A stretch of 64,000 nucleotides of DNA from Streptomyces gardneri (GTDB taxonomy: Bacteria > Actinomycetota > Actinomycetes > Streptomycetales > Streptomycetaceae): assembly GCF_006539185.1 (NCBI RefSeq), contig NZ_BJMN01000036.1, positions 1-64,000 of the forward strand. The letters are read 5' to 3'. Under the pieces are notes generated by a model that was not told where the DNA came from, did not search any database, and saw only the letters and a program-made list of their open reading frames with translations. Positions 16,439-24,380 of this stretch are shown here, piece by piece. The translations under genes were made by a program, and so were the position numbers. Positions within the stretch are counted from its first letter, which is position 1, and the number at the start of each line of letters is the position of its first letter.

Positions 16439-17536
16439 GTGAGCGAGACCAGCGGGACGAGCACCGGCAGCCCCAAGCTGCGCGCCGAGCTGGACGGTGT
16501 CCCCACCTACAAGCCGGGCAAGCCGGCCGCCACGGGCGGTCCCGTGGCCTTCAAGCTCTCGTCCAACGAGAACCCCTATCCGCCGCTGCCCGGGGTCATG
16601 GAGAGCACGCTGGCCGCCGCCGCGAACTTCAACCGTTACCCGGACATGGCCTGCACCGGCCTGATGCAGGAGCTCGCCGACCGGTTCGGCGTGCCCGTCT
16701 CGCACATCGCGACGGGCACGGGCTCGGTCGGGGTCGCGCAGTCGCTGCTCCAGGCCACCTCGGGCCCGGGCGACGAGGTGATCTACGCCTGGCGCTCCTT
16801 CGAGGCGTACCCGATCATCACGCAGATCAGCGGCGCCACCTCGGTGCAGGTGCCGCTGACCGAGGGCGAGGTGCACGACCTCGACGCGATGGCCGCGGCG
16901 ATCACCGACCGGACCCGGCTGATCTTCGTCTGCAACCCCAACAACCCCACGGGCACCGCGGTCCGCCGGGCCGAGCTGGAGCGCTTCCTGGACCGGGTGC
17001 CCTCCGACGTCCTGGTCGTGATCGACGAGGCGTACCGCGAGTTCGTCCGCGACGCCGACATCCCGGACGGCATCGAGCTCTACCGCGACCGGCCGAACGT
17101 CGCCGTGCTGCGTACGTTCTCCAAGGCGTACGGCCTGGCGGGGCTGCGGGTCGGCTTCGCGGTGGCCCACGAGCCGGTGGCGGCGGCGCTGCGCAAGACG
17201 GCGGTCCCGTTCGGGGTGAGCCAGCTGGCGCAGGACGCGGCGGTGGCCTCGCTGCGGGCCGAGGACGAACTGCTCGGCCGGGTCGGCTCGCTGGTGGCCG
17301 AGCGCGAGCGGGTCCACGCGGGGCTCGTGGCCCAGGGCTGGACCGTGGCGGACACCCAGGCGAACTTCGTCTGGCTGCGGCTCGGTGAGCGGACGCTGGA
17401 CTTCGCGGCGGAGTGCGAGCGGCACGGCGTGATGGTGCGGCCGTTCGCGGGTGAGGGCGTGCGCGTCACGATCGGTGAGACCGAGGCGAACGACCTGTTC
17501 CTGAAGGCGGCGGAGGGCTTCCGCAAGGAGGGCTAG
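16439..17536 (+). CDS. hisC: Histidinol-phosphate/aromatic aminotransferase
   Basis: The 365-residue fold-type I PLP enzyme has NENPYPP (substrate loop, residues 43-49), NPNNPTGT, IDEAYREF and the Schiff-base Lys229 in TFSKAYGLAGLRVG. The family converts histidinol phosphate to imidazole acetol phosphate in histidine synthesis; many actinobacterial paralogues outside the his operon act on aromatic amino acids. No other his genes are nearby, so this may be the second copy. GTG 16439 has a GAGGAGG site. The stop overlaps the convergent gene by 4 bp. Confidence 0.88.
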   Translation: MSETSGTSTGSPKLRAELDGVPTYKPGKPAATGGPVAFKLSSNENPYPPLPGVMESTLAAAANFNRYPDMACTGLMQELADRFGVPVSHIATGTGSVGVAQSLLQATSGPGDEVIYAWRSFEAYPIITQISGATSVQVPLTEGEVHDLDAMAAAITDRTRLIFVCNPNNPTGTAVRRAELERFLDRVPSDVLVVIDEAYREFVRDADIPDGIELYRDRPNVAVLRTFSKAYGLAGLRVGFAVAHEPVAAALRKTAVPFGVSQLAQDAAVASLRAEDELLGRVGSLVAERERVHAGLVAQGWTVADTQANFVWLRLGERTLDFAAECERHGVMVRPFAGEGVRVTIGETEANDLFLKAAEGFRKEG

Positions 17537-17910
17537 TCCACGGCTTCCACGCGGATCGGGTCGCCGTCCCTGACGGTGGCCAGGATCCGCGGGTCGCCGT
17601 CCAGCGCGCCCAGGAGGTTGCACGGGCTCGCGAGCCGGCACTCGTCTCCGCGTGAGATCGGGGTCGGGCCGTAGGGGAGGGCGAGCGCGTCGCCGTCCGT
17701 CCAGAAGGCCACCGTGCCGGGCTCGACGACCTGGCGTGCGCCGTCCTCGACGGGGACGGAGACCGGAGTGTCGAAGTAGACCTCCTCGCCCCACGTCCGG
17801 GCGGTGGAGGAGATCGGGAGGGCCCTCGCGAGCGCTGTGCTCGTGGGGGTCTCCTCAAGGGTCGCCGTGGTGTGTCCGGCGGGCCAGACGATGCGTATCC
17901 GAAGGGTCAT
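17533..17910 (-). CDS. Cyclophilin-like fold protein (TM1367/DUF369 type)
   Basis: The 125-residue protein begins MTLRIRIVWPAGH and holds the family signature EVYFDTPV...GDALALPYGPTPIS, typical of small cyclophilin-like proteins with no proven isomerase activity. ATG 17910 is used. It ends 4 bp inside the hisC end (convergent). No operon partner. Confidence 0.75.
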   Translation of the reverse strand: MTLRIRIVWPAGHTTATLEETPTSTALARALPISSTARTWGEEVYFDTPVSVPVEDGARQVVEPGTVAFWTDGDALALPYGPTPISRGDECRLASPCNLLGALDGDPRILATVRDGDPIRVEAVD

Positions 17911-18013
17911 GCCCGGATTCAACAATATGTTGAAGGCTCTGGGAAGAGGTGACCTTCGGTAGGGGGACCCCGACTGAAGGTACGGATTTCGTATGAGCCA
18001 TAATGCTTGTGAA

Positions 18014-18029
18014 TGTGAACGCGTTCACA
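18014..18029. promoter_or_regulatory. Rex operator (ROP) for cydABCD
   Basis: TGTGAAC-GCG-TTCACA is an exact match to the Streptomyces Rex consensus. Rex senses NADH/NAD+ and represses cydABCD when NAD+ is high, as established in S. coelicolor. A further TTGTGAA half-site abuts on the left (18008-18013), making a nested palindrome-like array. The site lies 85 bp before the cydA start. Confidence 0.95.
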
Positions 18030-18113
18030 AGCGTGTCCTGTTTCCTCCCTAATTTGGTGGGATTAACGGGGCAAACTGCCGATGTGACCACGGCGATGTA
18101 AGGAGAAAACGAC

Positions 18114-19622
18114 GTGGACCTCGCTCTTGCGCCAGAGACTCTGGCGCGCTGGCAGTTCGGCATCACCACCGTCTACCACTTCCTCTTCGTCCCCCTGACG
18201 ATCTCCCTCGCCGCACTCACCGCCGGTCTCCAGACCGCCTGGGTGAGGAGCGGGAAGGAGAAGTACCTCCGGGCGACGAAGTTCTGGGGCAAGCTCTTCC
18301 TGATCAACATCGCCATGGGTGTCGTCACCGGCATCGTCCAGGAGTTCCAGTTCGGCATGAACTGGTCCGACTACTCCCGTTTCGTCGGCGACATCTTCGG
18401 TGCCCCGCTCGCCTTCGAGGCGCTCATCGCCTTCTTCTTCGAGTCCACGTTCATCGGCCTGTGGATCTTCGGCTGGGACAAGCTGCCGAAGCGGATCCAC
18501 CTCGCCTGCATCTGGATGGTGTCGATCGGCACCATCCTCTCCGCCTACTTCATCCTCGCGGCGAACTCCTGGATGCAGCACCCCGTCGGATACCGCATCA
18601 ACGAGGAGCGCGGCCGGGCGGAGCTCACCGACTTCTGGCTGGTGCTCACCCAGAACACCGCCCTCACCCAGTTCTTCCACACCATGACGGCGGCCTTCCT
18701 GGTCGGCGGCGCGTTCATGGTCGGCATCTCCGCCTTCCACCTGGCGCGGAAGAAGCACATCCCGGTGATGCGGACCTCGCTGCGGCTCGGCCTGATCACC
18801 CTGATCATCGCCGGCCTCGGCACCGCCATCAGCGGTGACCTGCTCGGCAAGGTCATGTTCAAGCAGCAGCCGATGAAGATGGCCGCCGCCGAGGCCCTCT
18901 GGGACGGCGAGGCTCCCGCACCCTTCTCGATCTTCGCCTACGGCGATGTCGACAAGGGCCACAACAAGGTGGCCATAGAGATCCCCGGGCTGCTGTCCTT
19001 CCTCGCGAACGACGACTTCAGCTCGTACGTCCCGGGCATCAACGACATCAACAAGGCCGAGCAGGAGAAGTTCGGGCCCGGCGACTACCGGCCCAACATC
19101 CCCGTCGCCTACTGGGGCTTCCGCTGGATGATCGGCTTCGGCATGGCCTCGCTGGGCATCGGCATGCTCGGCCTCTGGCTGACCCGCAAGAAGTTCATGC
19201 TGGCGCCGGGGATGCGGACCGGTGAGGACGAAGTGCCGAACCTGGTCCTGTTCAAGCGGAAGGCGCTCAGCCCCCGCTTCACCAAGTGGTACTGGATCAT
19301 CGCCCTCTGGACCATGGGCTTCCCGCTCATCGCCAACTCCTGGGGCTGGATCTTCACCGAGATGGGCCGTCAGCCCTGGGTCGTCTACGGCGTGCTGCGC
19401 ACTCGTGACGCGGTCTCCCCCGGCGTCTCCCAGGGTGAAGTACTCACCTCGATGATCGTCTTCACCACCCTCTACGCAGTCCTCGCCGTGATCGAGGTCA
19501 AGCTCCTCGTCAAATACATCAAGGCGGGACCGCCGGAGCTCACCGAGGACGACCTCAACCCGCCCACCAAGATCGGCGGGGACTCCCGTGACCCCGACCG
19601 GCCCATGGCCTTCTCGTACTGA
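18114..19622 (+). CDS. cydA: Cytochrome bd oxidase subunit I
   Basis: This 502-residue membrane protein is the quinol-oxidising, haem-bearing subunit of the high-affinity terminal oxidase. The N-terminal WQFGITTVYHFLFVPLTI places a haem ligand His at residue 22. About nine transmembrane segments and the GRQPW motif near the C-terminus are present. The Q-loop is short. GTG start with a strong AAGGAGA site. It heads cydA-cydB-cydCD. Confidence 0.97.
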   Translation: MDLALAPETLARWQFGITTVYHFLFVPLTISLAALTAGLQTAWVRSGKEKYLRATKFWGKLFLINIAMGVVTGIVQEFQFGMNWSDYSRFVGDIFGAPLAFEALIAFFFESTFIGLWIFGWDKLPKRIHLACIWMVSIGTILSAYFILAANSWMQHPVGYRINEERGRAELTDFWLVLTQNTALTQFFHTMTAAFLVGGAFMVGISAFHLARKKHIPVMRTSLRLGLITLIIAGLGTAISGDLLGKVMFKQQPMKMAAAEALWDGEAPAPFSIFAYGDVDKGHNKVAIEIPGLLSFLANDDFSSYVPGINDINKAEQEKFGPGDYRPNIPVAYWGFRWMIGFGMASLGIGMLGLWLTRKKFMLAPGMRTGEDEVPNLVLFKRKALSPRFTKWYWIIALWTMGFPLIANSWGWIFTEMGRQPWVVYGVLRTRDAVSPGVSQGEVLTSMIVFTTLYAVLAVIEVKLLVKYIKAGPPELTEDDLNPPTKIGGDSRDPDRPMAFSY

Positions 19623-19640
19623 GGCTCAGGAGAACGAGGC

Positions 19641-20642
19641 ATGGAACTCCACGACGTCTGGTTCGTACTCATCGCCGTCCTCTGGATCGGCTACTTCTTT
19701 CTCGAAGGCTTCGACTTCGGGATCGGCGTCCTGACCAAGCTGCTCGCCCGCGACCGGGCCGAGAAGCGGGTCCTCATCAACACGATCGGTCCCGTCTGGG
19801 ACGGCAACGAGGTGTGGCTGCTCACCGCCGGCGGCGCGACCTTCGCCGCGTTCCCCGAGTGGTACGCGACGCTCTTCTCCGGCTTCTACCTGCCGCTGCT
19901 GATCATCCTGGTCTGCCTGATCGTCCGGGGTGTCGCCTTCGAGTACCGGGCGAAGCGGCCCGAGGAGAACTGGCAGCGCAACTGGGAGCAGGCCATCTTC
20001 TGGACCTCCCTGATCCCCGCGTTCCTCTGGGGTGTGGCCTTCGGCAACATCGTCGGTGGCGTGAAGATCGACGCGGAGATGGAGTACGTCGGCACCTTCT
20101 GGGACCTCCTCAACCCGTACGCCCTCCTCGGCGGTCTGGTCACGCTCACCCTCTTCACCTTCCACGGCGCGGTCTTCGCCTCGCTCAAGACGGTCGGTGA
20201 CATCCGGGTGCGCGCCCGGGCGCTCGCGCTCAAGCTGGGCCTGGTCACGGCGGTGCTCGCGCTCGCCTTCCTGATCTGGACCCAGGTCGACACGGGGGAC
20301 AGCTGGAGCCTCGGGGCGATGCTGGTCGCTTTCGTGGCCCTGGTCGGTGCGATCGGTGCCATCAAGGTGGGGCGCGAGGGCTGGTCGTTCGCGCTCTCGG
20401 GCGTGACGATCGCCGCCGCGGTGGCGATGCTCTTCCTCGCCCTCTTCCCCGACGTCATGCCGTCTTCGCTCAACCCCGAGTGGAGCCTTACCGTGACGAA
20501 CGCGTCGTCGAGCCCGTACACGCTCAAGATCATGACCTGGTGCGCGGCGATCGCGACCCCGTTGGTGCTGCTCTACCAGAGCTGGACCTACTGGGTGTTC
20601 CGTAAGCGCATCGGCACACAGCACATCGCTGACGCCCACTAG
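19641..20642 (+). CDS. cydB: Cytochrome bd oxidase subunit II
   Basis: This 333-residue, eight- to nine-helix protein is the structural partner of CydA. Signature stretches include WFVLIAVLWIGYFFLEGFDF and GPVWDGNEVWLLTAGG. It starts 18 bp after cydA with an AGGAG site, and ends 20 bp before cydCD, so all three genes are one transcription unit under Rex. Confidence 0.97.
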   Translation: MELHDVWFVLIAVLWIGYFFLEGFDFGIGVLTKLLARDRAEKRVLINTIGPVWDGNEVWLLTAGGATFAAFPEWYATLFSGFYLPLLIILVCLIVRGVAFEYRAKRPEENWQRNWEQAIFWTSLIPAFLWGVAFGNIVGGVKIDAEMEYVGTFWDLLNPYALLGGLVTLTLFTFHGAVFASLKTVGDIRVRARALALKLGLVTAVLALAFLIWTQVDTGDSWSLGAMLVAFVALVGAIGAIKVGREGWSFALSGVTIAAAVAMLFLALFPDVMPSSLNPEWSLTVTNASSSPYTLKIMTWCAAIATPLVLLYQSWTYWVFRKRIGTQHIADAH

Positions 20643-20662
20643 CCGACGCTCACCAGAGGGGC

Positions 20663-23600
20663 ATGTTTCACGTGAAACCGATCGACCCGCGTCTGCTCCG
20701 GTACGCCCGGGCCACCCGTTTCTTCCTTGCCGCGGTGGTCGTGCTCGGTCTGGCCGGGGCGGCGCTGGTCGTCGCCCAGGCGATGCTCATCGCCGAGATC
20801 GTGGTGGGGGCCTTCCAGAAGGGCCTGGCGGTTTCCGATCTGACCACCCCCCTGCTGCTGCTCGCGGGAGTCGCGGTGGGGCGCGGGCTCGTCTCCTGGC
20901 TGACCGAGCTCGCCGCCCATCGGGCGAGCGCGGCGGTGAAGTCCGAACTCCGCGGCCGGCTCCTCGCGCGGTCGGCCGCGCTCGGGCCCGGGTGGCTGAG
21001 CGGCCAGAAGGCCGGTTCGCTGATCGCGCTCGCGACGCGGGGCGTGGACGCGCTCGACGACTACTTCGCGCGGTATCTGCCGCAGCTCGGTCTCGCGGTG
21101 GTCGTGCCGGTGGCGGTCCTCGCCCGGATCGTCACCGAGGACTGGGTCTCGGCGGCGATCATCGTCGTCACCCTGCCGCTCATCCCGATCTTCATGATCC
21201 TCATCGGCTGGTACACGCAGGCGCGGATGGATCGGCAGTGGAAGCTGCTCTCCCGGCTCTCCGGCCACTTCCTGGACGTCGTGGCGGGCCTGCCCACTCT
21301 CAAGATCTTCGGCCGGGCGAAGGCCCAGGCCGAGTCGATCCGGGCGATCACCTCGGAGTACCGGCAGGCGACGATGCGCACCCTGCGGATCGCCTTCCTC
21401 TCCTCCTTCGCCCTGGAACTCCTCGCGACCCTGTCGGTCGCGCTCGTCGCCGTGACCATCGGCATGCGGCTCGTCCACGGCGAGCTCGACCTGTACACCG
21501 GGCTCGTCATCCTGATCCTGGCGCCCGAGGCCTACCTCCCGTTGCGGCAGGTCGGCGCGCAGTACCACGCGGCGGCCGAGGGACTCGCGGCGGCGGAGGA
21601 GATCTTCGAGGTCCTGGAGCAGCCGGTACGCGCCGGCGGTACGGGGGCGGTTCCGGACTCCGTGCGGCTGGAGCTCGACCGGGTGACCGTACGGCACGCG
21701 GGGCGCGCCGAACCGGCGCTCGACGCGGCGACGCTGACGGTCGAGCCCGGCGAGACGGTGGCCCTGGTCGGGCCGAGTGGCGTCGGGAAGTCGACGCTCC
21801 TGGATGTGGTGCTCGGCTTCGTGGCGCCGGAGGAGGGAGGCTCCGTCCGGGTCGGCGGCGAGGACCTCGCGACGCTGGACCTGGAGGCGTGGCGGTCGCG
21901 GATCGCCTGGGTGCCGCAGCGCCCGTACCTCTTCGCGGGGACGATCGCCGAGAACGTACGGCTGGCCCGCCCGGACGCCTCCGACGAGGCCGTACGGGAA
22001 GCCTTGCGGGACGCCGGGGCGGACGGGTTCGTCACGGGGCTTCCGGAGGGGCTCGACACCCTGCTCGGCGAGGACGGCGCCGGCCTCTCGGCGGGCCAGC
22101 GGCAACGCCTGGCGCTCGCGCGGGCGTTCCTGGCCGACCGGCCTCTGCTGCTGCTCGACGAGCCGACGGCCGCGCTGGACGGTGAGACGGAGGCGGCCGT
22201 CGTCGACGCGGTCCGCCGCCTCGCGGCCGGCCGGACGGTCCTGCTGGTGGTCCACCGTCCGGCGCTGCTCGCGGTCGCGGACCGCGTGGTGAGCCTGGTC
22301 CCGGCGGCCGTGGAGGCCGATTCGGCCGGGGGCGAGGTCGGGGTCGAGGTCGGGACCGGAGTCGAGGTCGAGGCCGGGGTCGGGACCGGAGTCGGGGTCG
22401 GGACCGGAGTCGGGGGTGAGGTCGGCGTCGGGTCCGTGGCCCGGGCCGGTGCGGAGTCCTCGGGATCCGTCGTGTCGGAGTCGGACCACTCGCGGGCTCG
22501 ACCCGGCGAGGTGTCGGACGAGGCAGCCGGGGCCGACTCCGGGAGGTCGGTGCTCGGGCGGGTCCGGGACATGGCCGGAGAGCTCAAGGGCCGCATGGCG
22601 CTCGCCCTGCTGCTGGGGAGCCTGGCCCTCGGATCGGCCGTCGGGCTGATGGCCGTGTCCGGCTGGCTCATCTCCCGGGCCTCCGAACAGCCGCCCGTGC
22701 TCTACCTGATGATGGCCGTCACGGCCACGCGCGCCTTCGGCATCGGCCGGGCCGTCTTCCGGTACGCCGAGCGGCTCGTCTCGCACGACGCCGTGCTCCG
22801 GATGCTCGCCGAGCTCCGGGTCTCCGTCTACGGCCGCCTGGAGCGGATCGCCCCGGCCGGGCTGCGCCGCACCCGCCGCGGAGACCTGCTCTCCCGCCTC
22901 GTCCAGGACGTCGACGCGCTCCAGGACTACTGGCTCCGCTGGTGGCTCCCGGTGGGCGCCGCCCTCGTCGTGGGCGTCGCCTCCGCCGGGTTCACGGCCT
23001 GGATGCTGCCCGAGGCCGGGGCCGTCCTCGCCGTGGGCCTGCTGGTCGCGGGCATCGCCGTCCCGGCGATCGGCGGGGCCGTCGCCCGCAGGGCGGAACG
23101 CCGGCTCGCCCCCGCGCGCGGCGCCCTGGCGACCGCGGTGGCCGACCTGCTCCGCGGCTGCGCCGAGCTGACGGTCGCGGGCGCGCTGCCCGGCCGGGTC
23201 GAGCGCACCCGGACCGCCGACCGGCACCTCACCTCCATCTCCTCCCGGCAGGCCGCGGCCACCGCGCTCGGCGCCGGTCTCTCCGCGACGGTCTGCGGCC
23301 TGACGGTCGCGGCCGCCGCACTCGTCGGCGTCCAGGCCGTACGGGACGGGCGGCTCGACGGAGTGGCCCTCGCCGTGGTCGTCCTGACGCCGCTCGCCGC
23401 CTTCGAGGCCGTCACCGGCCTGCCGCTCGCCGTCCAGTACCGGCAGCGCGTCCGGCACAGTGCCGAGCGCGTCTTCGAGGTGCTCGACGCCCCCGTCCCC
23501 GTACACGAGCCGGCCGGGCCCGGGACTCCCCCGGCGGATCCGTTCCCGCTGGAGCTGGCCGGGCTCTCCGCCCGGCACGCCGGGCAGGACCGGATGGCGC

Positions 23601-24319
23601 TCGCCGACTTCGGGCTCACCCTGGAGGCCGGGCGCCGGGTCGCCGTCGTCGGCGCCTCCGGTTCCGGGAAGACCACCCTGGCCCAGGTGCTGCTGCGGTT
23701 CCTGGACGTGGAGAACGGCATGTACCGGATCGGTGGCGTGCCCGCCTGGGAGCTCGACGGCGACGCGGTGCGACGGTTCGTCGGCCTCTGCGCCCAGGAC
23801 GCCCACATCTTCGACAGCTCGGTCCGCGAGAACCTGCGGCTCGCGAAGGCCGGGGCGAGCGACGAGGAGCTGCGCGAGGCGCTGCGCCGAGCCCGGCTGC
23901 TCGACTGGGTGAACGGCCTCCCGGACGGGCTCGACACCCTCGTGGGCGAGCACGGCTCCCGGCTCTCCGGCGGGCAGCGGCAGCGCCTCGCGCTCGCCCG
24001 CGCCCTGCTGGCCGACTTCCCCGTCCTCGTTCTCGACGAGCCGGCCGAACACCTCGACCTGGCCACCGCCGACGCGCTCACCGACGACCTGCTCCGGGCC
24101 ACGGAGGGCCGTACCACCGTCCTCATCACCCACCGGCTGCACGGGCTCGACGCCGTCGACGAGGTGGTCGTCCTGGCCGAGGGCCGGACCGTGCAGCGTG
24201 GCCCGTATGCCGAGCTGGCGGAGGCGGACGGCCCGCTGCGCCGGATGCTGGAGCAGGAGCGGGAGACGGATCTGCTCGTCGTCGGGGCAGCGTCGAGCCG
24301 GGCCGTGTCCGGGTCATGA
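20663..24319 (+). CDS. cydCD: Fused heterodimeric ABC exporter CydDC
   Basis: The 1218-residue protein joins CydD and CydC in one chain: membrane domain 1 (about 10-320), ATPase 1 (Walker A GPSGVGKST near 372, LSAGQ, LLLLDEPTAALD), a Gly/Val/Glu-rich linker (about 550-620), membrane domain 2 (about 640-935), and ATPase 2 (GASGSGKTT near 998, LSGGQ, VLVLDEPAEHLD). It exports cysteine/glutathione-type thiols and is needed for cytochrome bd assembly. Single-gene fusion is usual in Streptomyces. The N-terminus MFHVKP is encoded by parS. The large antisense frame on the minus strand is a GC-skew artefact. Confidence 0.96.
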   Translation: MFHVKPIDPRLLRYARATRFFLAAVVVLGLAGAALVVAQAMLIAEIVVGAFQKGLAVSDLTTPLLLLAGVAVGRGLVSWLTELAAHRASAAVKSELRGRLLARSAALGPGWLSGQKAGSLIALATRGVDALDDYFARYLPQLGLAVVVPVAVLARIVTEDWVSAAIIVVTLPLIPIFMILIGWYTQARMDRQWKLLSRLSGHFLDVVAGLPTLKIFGRAKAQAESIRAITSEYRQATMRTLRIAFLSSFALELLATLSVALVAVTIGMRLVHGELDLYTGLVILILAPEAYLPLRQVGAQYHAAAEGLAAAEEIFEVLEQPVRAGGTGAVPDSVRLELDRVTVRHAGRAEPALDAATLTVEPGETVALVGPSGVGKSTLLDVVLGFVAPEEGGSVRVGGEDLATLDLEAWRSRIAWVPQRPYLFAGTIAENVRLARPDASDEAVREALRDAGADGFVTGLPEGLDTLLGEDGAGLSAGQRQRLALARAFLADRPLLLLDEPTAALDGETEAAVVDAVRRLAAGRTVLLVVHRPALLAVADRVVSLVPAAVEADSAGGEVGVEVGTGVEVEAGVGTGVGVGTGVGGEVGVGSVARAGAESSGSVVSESDHSRARPGEVSDEAAGADSGRSVLGRVRDMAGELKGRMALALLLGSLALGSAVGLMAVSGWLISRASEQPPVLYLMMAVTATRAFGIGRAVFRYAERLVSHDAVLRMLAELRVSVYGRLERIAPAGLRRTRRGDLLSRLVQDVDALQDYWLRWWLPVGAALVVGVASAGFTAWMLPEAGAVLAVGLLVAGIAVPAIGGAVARRAERRLAPARGALATAVADLLRGCAELTVAGALPGRVERTRTADRHLTSISSRQAAATALGAGLSATVCGLTVAAAALVGVQAVRDGRLDGVALAVVVLTPLAAFEAVTGLPLAVQYRQRVRHSAERVFEVLDAPVPVHEPAGPGTPPADPFPLELAGLSARHAGQDRMALADFGLTLEAGRRVAVVGASGSGKTTLAQVLLRFLDVENGMYRIGGVPAWELDGDAVRRFVGLCAQDAHIFDSSVRENLRLAKAGASDEELREALRRARLLDWVNGLPDGLDTLVGEHGSRLSGGQRQRLALARALLADFPVLVLDEPAEHLDLATADALTDDLLRATEGRTTVLITHRLHGLDAVDEVVVLAEGRTVQRGPYAELAEADGPLRRMLEQERETDLLVVGAASSRAVSGS
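20665..20678. promoter_or_regulatory. parS centromere site overlapping the cydCD start
   Basis: A second perfect GTTTCACGTGAAAC sits two bases into the cydCD ATG (20663) and encodes FHVK. ParB loaded here would cover the gene's translation start and the operon's internal junction. Confidence 0.93.
22330..22430 (+). repeat. In-frame minisatellite in the CydCD linker
   Basis: Tandem GGGACCGGAGTCGGGGTC-like units (about 12-18 bp) encode VGTGVEVEAGVGTGVGVG. The linker joins ATPase 1 to membrane domain 2 and is unlikely to have a fixed structure, so length changes should be tolerated. Confidence 0.75.
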
Positions 24320-24380
24320 GAACGGCAGCGGGCGACCGGCCGACTTTTCTCGCCAAATCGGACTAACTAGGCTCAAGCTC

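Noticed and set aside
20639..24142. 1167-codon minus-strand frame opposite cydCD
   Set aside because: It is the mirror of a GC-rich coding gene. Its translation is low-complexity with no domain, and the plus-strand CydCD motifs are complete.
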